Shown: positions 47,501 to 58,409 of the stretch, piece by piece | Numbering within the stretch: the stretch's first letter is position 1 | How the letters are laid out: every line of letters starts with the position of its first letter | Source of the DNA: Xanthoparmelia taractica | Taxonomy: Eukaryota; Ascomycota; Lecanoromycetes; Lecanorales; Parmeliaceae | Direction: 5' to 3' | DNA length: 64,000 bases | Assembly: GCA_033085395.1 (NCBI GenBank) | Contig: JANQBS010000044.1 | Location: 164,192 to 228,191, forward strand | Notes under the pieces: generated by a model | Database searches by the model: none | What the model was told of the DNA's origin: nothing | Seen by the model: only the letters and a program-made list of their open reading frames with translations | Translations under genes and position numbers: made by a program

Positions 47501-48856
47501 GAACGATGGCCTCGAGTGGCTTATGGGGAAAGGGGGTCTTGATTTTATGCTTGGCGGTGATACATCGTTCCATGCCAAACAAAGGAAACTGATGGGTACT
47601 TCACTGTACCGAGATAAATGGCATGAACAGATCAAAGATTTCTATGAGTATATCACGCTCAAGTTGTTGACCGAGAAAAGCTGCAAGATCGCTGGGATTA
47701 ATCAAGTGGACATTACCCGAGAGTAAGTGCCCACATCCACGTGCGTTTGTCTTGTGCTAATGTTCGAAGCGTGGGCAATCTTGCGCATGTCCATTTCGCA
47801 GCCAATGTCTTCTCACTCCCCCTGAAAACGGAAGAGCATCCTCATGGCGTGTACACGGAACAAGAAATGTACATGGTGCTTGCTGTCATCTTCATCTGCA
47901 TTTTCTGCGACGTTGATCCCGCAAAGTCGTTTCCCTTACGTCTCGCTGCCAAAGCAGTCACGCAACAGCTTGGGAAGCTCGTCGAAGGGAACGTCAAGAT
48001 GGTCAATGCAACCGGCTGGATCGCTGGCGTCGTTGACGGCATGTATCAGCAGCATAGCCCTCTTACCGACTATGGTGTGCACATGGTCAGACGGCTTCTG
48101 GAGAGTGGGATGGGTGTGAGCGAGATCACATGGTCTCAGATCATGCCAACGGTGGGTGCCATGGTCGCGAATCAGGCCCAGGTGGTAGGATATTCTGTTG
48201 AGCCTTGTCGTCCAATCGACCCGACTGACCACGTTTAGTTCACTCAACTACTTGACTACTACCTATCAGACCAAGGCAAAAAACACCTCCCCGATATCAA
48301 CAAGTGGGCCAAAATCGATGGCGCCGAAGCAGACGACAAACTCCTGCGTTACGCAATGGAAGGCATCAGGCTCAACGGAACCTCCGGCTCATATCGCCAA
48401 TCCACCGTATCCACGACCATCGACGACGGAGGTCGCCCAGTCAAGGTCAAAGCTGGCGACAAAGTCTTCTGCAGCTTCGTCGGTGCGAACCGCGAAGCCC
48501 AATACTTTCCCGAGCCGGATACCGTCAGGATCGACAGGCCCATGGATACTTATATCCATTACGGATTCGGACCGCATGCCTGCCTTGGTCGGGAGGCGAG
48601 CGGGACTGCTTTGACGGCTATGCTGAGGGTCGTGGGTCGTCTTGATAACTTAAGGCGGGCGCCTGGACCACAGGGCCAGCTGAAAAAGATCCCAAGACCC
48701 GGAGGGTTCCATGTCTACATGAGGGCTGATCATGGCAGCTACTTCCCGTTCCCAACGAGTGAGTGGACTACAAAGCCGGTTGACAGGGGAAGGCACGCTA
48801 ACGGTTCTGACAGCGATGAAAATCAACTGGGATGGCAACCTACCGCCCCTCAATAA
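44561..48856 (+). CDS. ppo: Psi-producing oxygenase (linoleate dioxygenase/diol synthase, heme peroxidase-P450 fusion)
   Basis: Fifteen exons (44561-44830, 44967-45152, 45202-45348, 45398-45795, 45860-46022, 46070-46119, 46173-46191, 46238-46268, 46320-46628, 46684-46867, 46922-47158, 47211-47297, 47354-47722, 47770-48184, 48239-48856) encode 1,160 residues. The N-terminal domain is a cyclooxygenase-like heme peroxidase: distal His about 265 (SLIIHDLFQTD), catalytic Tyr about 442 and proximal His about 445 (NLAYRWHS). The C-terminal domain is a P450: EGIR (ExxR, about 996-999) and heme loop YGFGPHACLG with Cys about 1,070. Ppo enzymes make hydroperoxy and dihydroxy fatty acids (psi factors) that balance sexual and asexual sporulation. 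Keeping the P450 cysteine points to PpoA/diol-synthase type rather than PpoC. The intron 45349-45397 appears to be GC-AG. The N-terminus has Asn-Gly-Thr repeats. Confidence 0.93.
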
Positions 48857-51368
48857 GATGTAATTCGGTTAATTCACAGTGGAGTAAATTGCAAAGCGAA
48901 CATACTGTCTTTTCAGGCAATCAGACCCCTCGCGCTGGCCTTTTCCATTAGATACCCGCTCTCCTTTCGGTCAATCCACTCAGAAATTCTTTCTAGTTCC
49001 AGTCTACTCAGCTATGCATGCATTCGCTTTTTGTCCGTGTAAAAATCGGTTACATGTGATGATCGTGGAGCAAATGTAACTAGAACCCACCCGTAGTATG
49101 TTCCTTATACTTTCAACTAATCTGACGAATCATCGAACCCGTGAGAGGAAGGTACATCTCGTGCGTTTTCGCAGGAGTTGTGTGATGCGTAACTCCAAGC
49201 CTTCACACTGTTCGACACGTCGTTCAACCATTGTTTTTTGAGCATACTTAGCTCAACAATAGCAAAGCGATTGAAGTGCATCTCAGAAGGCCTCAACGTT
49301 TCTTCGACTATGCTGACCCTACAGTGATGAACGTGTGATGCAACAAAGATCGCCTGTACGCGGTAGAAAGACATGTATATACTTGGAAACACCATTCTGG
49401 GTCCAATGATCTAACTCGCCCGTGATTGCTGCTCCGTCCCAGCGGTTGGAACATTTTTAGCGATGATGACGAAGTCGACAAAGTACAGCTTCTTAAATGC
49501 CGAGGACACCACCGCCAGATCCAAGCTTTGGAACAGCCTATCCACAGTGAAGGTAAAACTTTGCTGGACGATCTGCTGGGAAGTAGGAGGGGGCCTAGAC
49601 CCACCCTTGCAACCTGAGGGATGGAATAATACTGTCGAGCTAGGGTGGAAGTTGGGACATTTGGACGAGCCCACGCACGGCTGGCAAGTAGAAGCAGAGG
49701 CTTCTGCATGACTGGTGATGACTTTCGCCGGCCTTTAGGGTGCTGCTATTGAAAGACGTGTCGCGTAAGAGTGAGCAAGTCGAATCAAGGAAGTATTATT
49801 GCAATTGCATTAGAAGTGGAACATGTGGTGGACGAGGGAATGCGCAAGGCTTTCAATCAAGGAACTCGCTGCTTGCCCACCACGACTGACAAGATCAGTT
49901 TTCAAAGACATCAAGGCTTAGATACAAGGTGTGTGGCGCCAAGGCGTGGGAGTGGCAGTATTTGGTTGGAGATGCTCAGATACCTTGGTCCGTTCGTCAA
50001 GTGTGAAGCTAGCCGGATGGCAGAGTATGGAGAGAGGAGAATACAGAATGGCCTTTGACCATTTGCCTTAAACCGAGAGACTGAAAGGCAAGAGGAAACA
50101 TACCTACCTAGCCACAAGCTGTGGTTAGTCCGCCACAGATGACCATAGCTGACCTCAGCATGCCCTCTACAGGGTGGACGAACGACTTAATAGTAGCAGT
50201 ATTATAATGCTTGCAACATGGTCTGCGCAGATTGGGCAACTCTCTTGTGGGCACTCCTTATTTCTCTTGGAGCCAGTCGAGTTCCAAGATGCTGCAGGTA
50301 GCGAGCAGAAGGATGTTGGTGTGGGCCAACCCAGGGAATGTTGCTCACAATAGCGACTCCACACAATAACATTGACAATACCGATAATACTAGCATACTT
50401 TCTTTGAAGTCGACTAACTACCCATCTCGTCGATGCACAACAAAGACATCAAGTCAAAGTCTAATTCGGCGGAGGCCACCACACATGGTGATGCAACTAG
50501 AGGGCATCATAAGCCAATCGATACCGCTTCAAGTCGATCAGAGTTGCTCTTTCATCCTTTTCTCCCCACCCATTGCCAAAGGTGACGCAGGTGGCGTTCC
50601 CGTGGGGTGGGAAGCAGGACGGTTGGATGAAAGGATCCAGATTCAATCGGCAGTAGGGTAGTGGTTGGTAAAAGAAGGTAAGAATAAAGGCGAACTCGGG
50701 CAAGACATGGCAAAAAGTGGGAAACAAGAGAAAGGAAGGTTGATGATGTTAAAGTAGAGTAACGATGGAGTACGAGTTGATAGGCAAAGTTGTAGGAGAA
50801 TTGAAGAGACGAACAAGTGAAAGGCAAAGGAGCAGAGGAGAGGAGGAGAGGAGGAGGACGTGGGAGAGTAGTAGAACTAAATGTGAGTACATCTGAGTAC
50901 AGCATGGGTAACTTAGGTACCTTTCCTTACTCGGCTAATTACCACATCGGCACCCGGGATAGCGTGCCTACCTGATACACTTTAGGTATTTTGATAAGAC
51001 AGAAAAATGGAATCTCCGACTCTCTCACAGCCATACTCACAACTCGCCTACCTTTGCACTTGACCACTGGGCAACCTGACAGATGTTTTAGCCCGACTGG
51101 TAAAGTCACCAACAATCACCAACCCTCTTGGCTACCTTCCCCCACTTACTTCGCGCATCGGTGACTACCTTAGCGTGCAAAGCTTTCTTATCCCCCAGAA
51201 TGCATTCATAGCGAGCCTGGAAATGATAGCTTTACATTCAAGCCTATAGAAAGCGAAAGGCAGCTCTTGCCTACGACTAGACCAATTACAAGACATTACA
51301 GCACGTCCGCGTCGGTCCAATCCCTGCCAACCCAGTTACCTTGCCCATCAAGCATTGCATTGGCCAGC
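48857..51368. other. 2.5 kb intergenic region
   Basis: Holds the 3' side of the Ppo gene and the long promoter of the SREBP gene. Overlapping frames on - between 49,117 and 49,710 have protein-like pieces (EETLRPSEMHFNRFAIVELS) with a possible splice acceptor, but no joint gives one continuous frame. The stretch 50,500-50,900 is strongly purine-rich on +. No RNA gene seen. Confidence 0.4.
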
Positions 51369-53810
51369 ATGAAAACGGCCAAAGCTGAGGTACCGTATGC
51401 AGCCTCAACTTCCCCAGACAACGAGTGGGACAATTGGATGGACTGGGACCCAGTCTCGCCCTCTGACCAAGCATCCACTGCATCAATGCGACTCTCTACC
51501 CATGGCCATGATCCGCAGCGTTCTTCAGTCGAGACTGACGAGCCAAAAAACCTTACTTCTATTGTAAACGAGGGTGATGCCCCGCCTCGACTTTCCAAAA
51601 AGCGTAAAGCATCCACAGAGAGTGACGACTCAGCCACACGCCCAGGCAGCCGCGACGGGAAAATTGCGTCCGTTCAGAACAAAAGTCATAGCATCGTCGA
51701 GAAGCGCTACCGTACCAATCTCAACGACAAAATCGCTGATCTACGCAGAAGTGTTCCAAGTCTTCGGGCCGACAGCTCCAGTACGCCTGAGGCCAAAAAG
51801 CTTTTAGCAGCCCCAAAGCATAACAAATCCACAATTCTGACCAAAGCAATCGAGTACATCCACCATCTGGAACAGCGAAACGCTTACTTGGAAAATGTCA
51901 ATGCTAGCCTTAGGAGCCAGGCCCGTAATGCTGATTCAGAAGTCGTTGATAGCGCGGATACGGTCAACGCAGAATTGTCCAATCCCCCAAACGCAGGTCT
52001 CGAGGACTCACCATCTGCCACTGAGGATTCTCTTACCACATCGGATGCTCCACAAGGCATGATCCGAGTGCCAGATGAGATCAGGCAATTGCGAAACACT
52101 GCGCCTCAAGAGCACTATGCCGACCGAACTTCAGAAACCCAGCAGCCCGGAGCACACTTCTCAATCAGGGGCGGAAAGCTCATTGGGAAGCTTATGCTGG
52201 GATCATTGGCTGGGCTCATGGTCATGGAGGGTTCCATGGGGAACCGCAAGGATCCAGAGAACGACCGTGGACTGTTCGCGTTACCGTTCTCGGTATCATT
52301 ACCAACACTGCCGCCAGTCTGGCCATTACAAGGCCATTTGGAATCCTTTCCTTACGCATATCTTCTCCTACCAGTCGTCAAAGGCCTCTTGATCTTCTGC
52401 ATCCTTGGGCTCATTCTCTTTTTGTATCTTTTCAACTCCAAACCAAAGCTTAGTCTCAAGCATGCAACAGGAGGTAAGAGCAGGTCTCGCTCTTCAGCTT
52501 CTCCGATAGAAGTGCGTGAAAATGCGTGGTTGACAGCGATACAAACGCTGAAAGTCCCTCGCCACAGCTGGTTCCCCGAGATGATGGCTCTTATACTGGA
52601 AACTGGCGCGTACATAGTCAGACAACTGCTAGGTTGGGTTATTTATTCATGGCTGATGGGCAGAAGCGAAGAAGAAGAGATCGCCAGAGTCAGGGCTTGG
52701 GAAATAGCCATTGACGCTCAGCTGACCGGTGGAGATGCTGAGGTGAGCAGGAGTAGGCTCGTTCTCACCCTCTGGGCTGCAGGGACATTGCCCAAAACAC
52801 CGGCCAGATTAATGCTAAAGGCGTTACATCTTCGCATAATGTTCTGGCAAGCTTCAAGGTGGCCTAGAATTTGCTGGGCTTTGAACCTTGCAGCTAGCCG
52901 GCTTGCCCAGTATCAGTGGACTTTGGCAAAACGTATGCTTGACACTGTGGATGTCACGACGGGATCTGCAAACTTTGAACCTTTACCTGATCACCTTCTG
53001 GCCCTCTTACAACGGCCGGCTGAAGACGTCATGACCGATCTCACTATACAACAAGCCCATAATCTCTGTTGGAACAGGTCGGCATCCACAACATCTGAAG
53101 CCGTTGTGCTTGACGACAGTGCAGAGGACACGGCTATGCGTGGCCCTCTTGATGCCCTCGCCTTGTGGTCATCTTCGCTTATACTGCAAGAAGCACTGGT
53201 CAACTTTTTTGACGGTGGCGAGACCAATCAGGCCCACTTGTCGCAGATTGAAATCGCGCTTCGCACAGCGCCACCAGGATCGAGTAGCTCTATTCGAGCT
53301 TTAGCAGCAAAGACCATCTTTTCTGAGGCCGATCGTATGGAGAACATCGATAAGCTCCTGGAAGCTCTTCCGTCTGCGAGCGCAGTGATTTTTCCAGGCT
53401 CCCTTTCGGAAGCCAGCCCCTTTTCGAGCACCGTCTGCAATGAAGTGCTTACCTCCATTGAATGTGCCAAAGGACTCGATACACTAGCAAATTCCCAATG
53501 CGATCCTGCGTCTCTTGACAGCGCCGTACAACTCCTTGACCGAACATGCTCTGGGGTCAGGATTCTGGACGTATTAGCCTTGGCTGCCGCATACAATTTG
53601 ACCCTAGTCCTCATCAAAAATTCTGCGATTGTTGGACAAGGTCTGTGCAGCCTGAACGAGATTATGCGGAACGCCGTGGTAGACTTGAGCAAACCGGATG
53701 ATAGACCCCAAACACACGCTCAGGATATGTTTAAGACGTGCCTACAAACGCTTCAAGTACAACGTAGATCATCGAATGCTTCAGTTGAGAGCGGGTATGT
53801 AAGCATGTGA
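51369..53810 (+). CDS. srbA: SREBP-type bHLH membrane-bound transcription factor
   Basis: A single exon, 813 residues from the first ATG (MKTAKAEVPYAAS). The frame is open for another 123 bases upstream without an ATG, so a 5' exon is possible. An acidic N-terminus (EWDNWMDWDP) precedes a basic helix-loop-helix at about 104-182 (HSIVEKRYRTNLNDKIADLR, then KSTILTKAIEYIHHLEQ). The tyrosine in RYR is the SREBP-specific residue. Two membrane helices lie at about 270-289 and 329-356 (YAYLLLPVVKGLLIFCIL), followed by a long helical DUF2014 region, as in SrbA/Sre1. Such factors sit in the endoplasmic reticulum and are cleaved when sterols or oxygen fall, then switch on sterol-synthesis and hypoxia genes. 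The C-terminus ends SSNASVESGYVSM. Confidence 0.92.
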   Translation: MKTAKAEVPYAASTSPDNEWDNWMDWDPVSPSDQASTASMRLSTHGHDPQRSSVETDEPKNLTSIVNEGDAPPRLSKKRKASTESDDSATRPGSRDGKIASVQNKSHSIVEKRYRTNLNDKIADLRRSVPSLRADSSSTPEAKKLLAAPKHNKSTILTKAIEYIHHLEQRNAYLENVNASLRSQARNADSEVVDSADTVNAELSNPPNAGLEDSPSATEDSLTTSDAPQGMIRVPDEIRQLRNTAPQEHYADRTSETQQPGAHFSIRGGKLIGKLMLGSLAGLMVMEGSMGNRKDPENDRGLFALPFSVSLPTLPPVWPLQGHLESFPYAYLLLPVVKGLLIFCILGLILFLYLFNSKPKLSLKHATGGKSRSRSSASPIEVRENAWLTAIQTLKVPRHSWFPEMMALILETGAYIVRQLLGWVIYSWLMGRSEEEEIARVRAWEIAIDAQLTGGDAEVSRSRLVLTLWAAGTLPKTPARLMLKALHLRIMFWQASRWPRICWALNLAASRLAQYQWTLAKRMLDTVDVTTGSANFEPLPDHLLALLQRPAEDVMTDLTIQQAHNLCWNRSASTTSEAVVLDDSAEDTAMRGPLDALALWSSSLILQEALVNFFDGGETNQAHLSQIEIALRTAPPGSSSSIRALAAKTIFSEADRMENIDKLLEALPSASAVIFPGSLSEASPFSSTVCNEVLTSIECAKGLDTLANSQCDPASLDSAVQLLDRTCSGVRILDVLALAAAYNLTLVLIKNSAIVGQGLCSLNEIMRNAVVDLSKPDDRPQTHAQDMFKTCLQTLQVQRRSSNASVESGYVSM

Positions 53811-54895
53811 AACGAAGCTACACTCGTCGCTGCGGCCATAGCCCGGCTTTGGATCCCATGATATCTGCTTCAGATTCGATCTCCAAACCGATAAGGTATG
53901 ATCCAAGTACAGCCCGGCCAAGATCCGTACTGACGGTCATCCGCATTCAGCAGGAAGCTCCTTCCATCGATCTTTTCTAATATAACGCCAAGGTGCTAGC
54001 TTCTTGCCTTTCGATAACGATACCTTACCTTTTCGTTCTCATCGATCTATGACTAGCCAGTCGCAATAAGCATCTCCTTGCGTTGTAGCCCATATCTCTA
54101 TTGTCAGTTTTATCTCCACTATCCGAGAATTTCACAACTTGCGCGCCATCTTTCCTAGGTTTCTCTCCGCCGATTTCTTCTGCTTACGCGAAGGCCGAAT
54201 TCACACTTGAGGCTTTGCGAATCACACGACGTTCCTCGAGCTCCTCGATGCGTCGTTGGTAGCTGAAACGTGGTGATGAGGTCCCAAAGCTTGATTCATT
54301 CGTAGCAGCTCTCTCAAAATGCCCGAAAGCCCGATCGCTCTTCTGATTCGAGGCTTGTCTTACTGCACGATGCCATAAAGCGGTGGAGCAATCTCGTTTT
54401 TGCCGGACCTAGCATTGACATATGGTCGGAAGGTAAAATCCTTCCATATGATAAGACTTTTCCGATTCAGTGGGAGACTTGGTGCGGCTTTCTTTGGCGC
54501 TCGGTCTTACAGGTGGATATAAAGTCACGGTAATCTCAACAGCACTATACGTGACCGAGTTCGTGAATTAGCTCGGTGAGAAGCTAAGAGAGTATTGAGA
54601 GTCATAGTGACCGAAGAGTCTGCGGCAAATAGTGTATTGATAGATGGTGAGTAAAGCTTGCCGCTCAAGGTGGCTGGAAGGATGTTCGAATGCAAATATA
54701 CGACTGAAGGCGCCGACAGTACTTGCAAGAGTGAGTTTGCCGACGCCAGCCATAGAAGTTATTATTACCTGGAAGCAGCAAAAGATTGCTTCCACAGCAG
54801 AGTGTTGAAGGTAGCCCGATAGACTAGTCATCCAAATATTTCTCCTCTGAGAAACGGATGCTACGGGCAGTCACAAAAAAGGAACAATCGAGCGT
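53811..54895. other. Intergenic region with a possible small gene on -
   Basis: Convergent spacer of 1.1 kb. On -, a frame ending near 54,186 reads SYQRRIEELEERRVIRKASS after TALWHRAVRQASNQKSDRAF, and another frame 5' of it reads ITVTLYPPVRPSAKESRTKS. Both have coding-like composition, but I found no splice that joins them convincingly. Treat as an unproven gene or relic. Confidence 0.35.
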
Positions 54896-55870
54896 TTAAG
54901 CATGATCATCTTCTTCCATCCCCGGACATCCGTCCATCTTCTCGTCCTCGTATTTGAATTTACACCAAAAGCAGTACTGATGCTCCTGCCGTAGATACTC
55001 GACCAATCTCCTCAATCTCTGTTTCCCTCCTAGGCCTAGAAAATTCTCCAGCTCCTCGTCTATCTCGTCCACATCTTCTTCCTCTTTCCCCAATGCTTGC
55101 TTATCCAGCTCGTCCTCCTCGGCATCCTCATACGCCGCACTCCTCGACAAACTCTGATGTAAATCATATCTCGCACGCCTCTCCTTCTCCTTCTCTCGCC
55201 GTTCTCTTACTAAACCTCGCCACAGCAGATTCACCTTCTTTACGGGTACTTTGTCCCCTCCCTCTGGCTGCTCCAACCCCTCCAGTACCCTCATCGCGCC
55301 CCAAAACATTCCTTCCACCCTCTTCTCCTCCCTCTCCCTGCCTACCCTCTCCCTGTAGTCCCCTTCTTCCGCCTTCTGCTTCTTCTCCACTCCCTCCGCC
55401 TCCTCTCTAAACTTTCTCTTCTTCTCATTCTGCATACCAACGCCCCCTCTATCCTCCTTGACGGATATACTGAGCGGCTCTGTCCGAGCATTCGGGTTGG
55501 AAGAAGCGCCCAGGGCCGCTCCGGGTTTAAATCCGAGCTTGGCCATCATCTGAAACCCTTTGGACGTGCTCGGGAGGGCGGTAGAGAGGGCATCGTCACG
55601 GGCAGCGTCGGCCGCGGCGGCAAGCTCGGCTTTGGATTTTGGGCGAGATTTTGCTTCGGCCTGCGCTGGCAGTCAGTCGCTGTGGCTGGTGCAGAGGGGG
55701 ACTAATTTGACGGGGGAGGGTACTTCGCGTTGTTTACGTATTCGACGCTGAGTATAAGTTTCCTTCTGACCCGATCTAGTGGGCTCTGTGATTGTCATGG
55801 ACATGTAATCATCCGAATCTTGGGGGGAAGGACCAGCTGTAGCTAGCGGAGAAGAAGCTGTTTTGACCAT
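54896..55870 (-). CDS. G-patch domain protein, GPATCH11 (CCDC75) family
   Basis: Two exons, 55724-55870 and 54896-55660, with a 62 bp intron (GTACCC...GCGCAG), give 303 residues. The splice joins TQRRIRKQRE to AEAKSRPKSKAELAAAADAA. A G-patch follows (STSKGFQMMAKLGFKPGAAL), then PLSISVKEDRGGVG. The middle is a charged coiled coil rich in Glu, Lys and Arg. The C-terminus has the family's DUF4187-like ending, with a Tyr-Cys-Phe-Trp-Cys motif (HQYCFWCKFKYED) and CPGMEEDDHA. G-patch proteins usually activate DEAH helicases in RNA processing, in the nucleus. This is the last gene before the AT-rich block, about 230 bp away. Confidence 0.9.
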
Positions 55871-57081
55871 GATGTAGTAGAGATGCATCGAGATATAAAT
55901 GAACAAGAGTCTTTGCCTCTGCGGCTTGATTTTGATACGAACGCCGGGTTAGTTGTGTGAAGCGATTAGCGAACGGCTTTGGAATGTCCGATGCACCGAG
56001 GATCCAAAAGTCCTGAAATGCCAAGCCCTTGGCATTCTTGATAGGGCTGACTCCGAATTTCTTAAAAATCTATCAATACTATGCATAAGGTATCTGTGCT
56101 TTATATACAAATTTCTATATAAGCGATATTCTTTCTATATATTTTAACGATTATATTTCGAGAAGAGAGAATACAATATAAATATAACTTTCTCAAGGTT
56201 AATCTTCTTCGTTTTTTCTATCTTCTTTATATTTTAAGATATTTAAGACTTAGAGTATTAATTATAATAATAATATACGTCTATAAGTACTAACTCTAAT
56301 CGAGACTAAAATAGCTTATAAGATTATTACTATAATTATCGAAATTAGTTTATTAACTATTACTCGATTAATTAAATAAGCACGAGATCGAGATTACGAT
56401 CTAGGCTAGTTAAGTCTAAGAAGCTTCTATTAGAATACGTTACGAATATATCTAGATCTAAACGACTATCTATTATTATATTCGAGCTCGAGAGTACTAT
56501 TATTATATCTATTCGAAAGAATCGTTATAATCGTAAAAAGATCTCGTTTATACTTGCTACTAAGTAGAAAATCTTATTATTAATTATTCTTCGAGTTCTT
56601 AAGCGTAATAATTTTTAATTCTATAAAACGACGAAGAAGTCGTTTTTTATAAAAGTTATAATAAAAGCTCGCTATTAATTTACACTTCGATATAAGAATT
56701 AAACTATCGAATAATAAAAGAACGTAATCTAAAGTAACGAAATTAATATTATTTTAAACTCGAGATAAGAACGCGTACGTTAATAGCGTTAACTTAATAA
56801 GATCTATATTAAGTCTATTATTCAACGTCGATTTTAAGAAATTATAGAGTTTATTTTTTAAGATTTTTTTATATATAATTTAAAGAAATCGTAGTTAAAA
56901 AGAGATAATATAAGACGAATTTAATTAAGATAGATAAAGAGCTAAAATTAGAGATTAAGAAGAAATAAAAATTAACGACGAGTTTATATTATATAAGACT
57001 TCGAAATCTTTCTAAAAAGAAGTTTAAATAAAGATTTAATATCGAGAATAAGAAAATTACTATTTTAGAAAAAAAGAATAG

Positions 57082-57806
57082 AATTAATTAAGAATACTTC
57101 TAGGCGTACACTCTCTTTCTCTCTATATATACACACTCTCTAATCGGGTTAACTTCTTTAGAGACGCGAACCTAAACGGGTATAAATCTCGTAGCGTCGT
57201 ATAACTCTTCGTTTGCGTTGTAATCGTCTACTTAATCTCCGACGTAAGAACTAGCTTTCGTAGAGAAGAATATAATACTTATAGTATTGCTAAATAATTA
57301 TAAGACGTATTCTTTATCTTAAGAATTTAATTATCTTTAATACGTTTAAGTATAGTCTTAAATAAGTACTTATTCGTATAAGAGATATTATAAAGTCTCT
57401 TCTAATTAGTACGCTCGCGTATTTTATCTTCTCGATTATAGCGTAGTTATATCTTACGTATAATATTCTTCTTATTAGACTTAAATCGCTATTTAATAAT
57501 CGTATAGATTTTTAAATTAGTATACTTCTATAATTAAAGTACGAGTTTATTAATAGTAACGTCTAATAGCTCTTACGACGATAATAGAAGTATTATAGCT
57601 AATTAATTAATAATAAGAAATTTAATAGACTTAGAAAGCGACGTTAGAAAGCTATTCGACTCTACTTCGATATATTACGAGATTTATACCCGTTGAGATT
57701 AGCGTCTCTAAGAAAGTTAACTCGATTAGAAAGAGTATACATGTATAGATATAGAAAGTGTATATGTAGAGAAAGAGAATATACGTCTAGAAGTACTCTT
57801 AATTAA
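57082..57806. repeat. Long inverted repeat (possible TIR element)
   Basis: The sequence 57,082-57,193 (containing taattaagaatacttctagg and cgggtataaatctcgta) recurs as its reverse complement at 57,676-57,806 (tacgagatttatacccg and ctagaagtactcttaatta), with point differences mostly of C/T and G/A type. The arms enclose about 480 bp. This could be a RIP-mutated DNA transposon or MITE, or two element ends in opposite orientation. Confidence 0.65.
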
Positions 57807-58288
57807 TATCGCTATTAAAGATAAATACTTATTTCTAAGCTTTTTAAGTTCGCTACGAGATATAAAAAGAATCGTTTTAAAACTATTAAAATAAAGAATA
57901 AGATCCCGACGTATACTTTCAAGTTTTAGAAACTAGTCTTTATATTATAAGAAATTATACGTTTACTCTAATATAAAAATTTATTAGATCTTAATATAAT
58001 TAAGTCTTACTAACTCTAAATAAAGCGAGAAATTATTAAAAAAGATATACTTAGAACTCGAATTGAGATAAAACGAGCTTAAATTATATATTAAAAAGAT
58101 CTTTCTTAGAAGAGAATTTAGACTTAAATTAAGCGTATATCGAGATATATTACGAAGATAATTCGTCTAAAAGAGGGTAACGAGTATTAAAAGAGTCGCG
58201 AGAAAGATAACGTACGATCGTATAATTTAACTAAGCGAGCTAATAAGTATATTCGTAGCTACATGAAGAATTTTAACTATTAGCCCTA

Positions 58289-58409
58289 TGTGATTGTTAG
58301 GCCTAGCGCTACATGCGTATTAGCGCCGACTACTTCTGAGTTTAGAGTTCATTGCGGAGTTATTGCGAGGTCTATGACCTAAGGCCTTGGCGAGGCCTTA
58401 ACGATTATA
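58289..58409. mobile_element. MITE-like element with short inverted ends
   Basis: An island of normal base composition begins tgtgattgttaggcct and ends aggccttaacgattata, imperfect inverted repeats. A TA dinucleotide lies on each side (58,287-58,288 and 58,410-58,411), as expected for a Tc1/mariner-type target duplication. Length 121 bp. In an AT-rich setting a flanking TA is weak evidence. Confidence 0.4.

Noticed and set aside
44561..48856. Reading the Ppo region as separate peroxidase and P450 genes
   Set aside because: The exons join in phase throughout and the two-domain fusion is the normal Ppo architecture.
49117..49710. Possible spliced gene on - between Ppo and SREBP
   Set aside because: Frames on either side of the acceptor near 49,320 do not join in phase and have no recognised similarity.
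54420..54450. Imperfect palindrome catatgg...ccatatg
   Set aside because: Short, interrupted and in a convergent spacer; no evidence for function.
54896..55410. 105-codon + frame opposite the G-patch gene
   Set aside because: Antisense of a Glu/Lys/Arg-rich coiled coil, which yields long Ser/Pro/Leu frames by composition.
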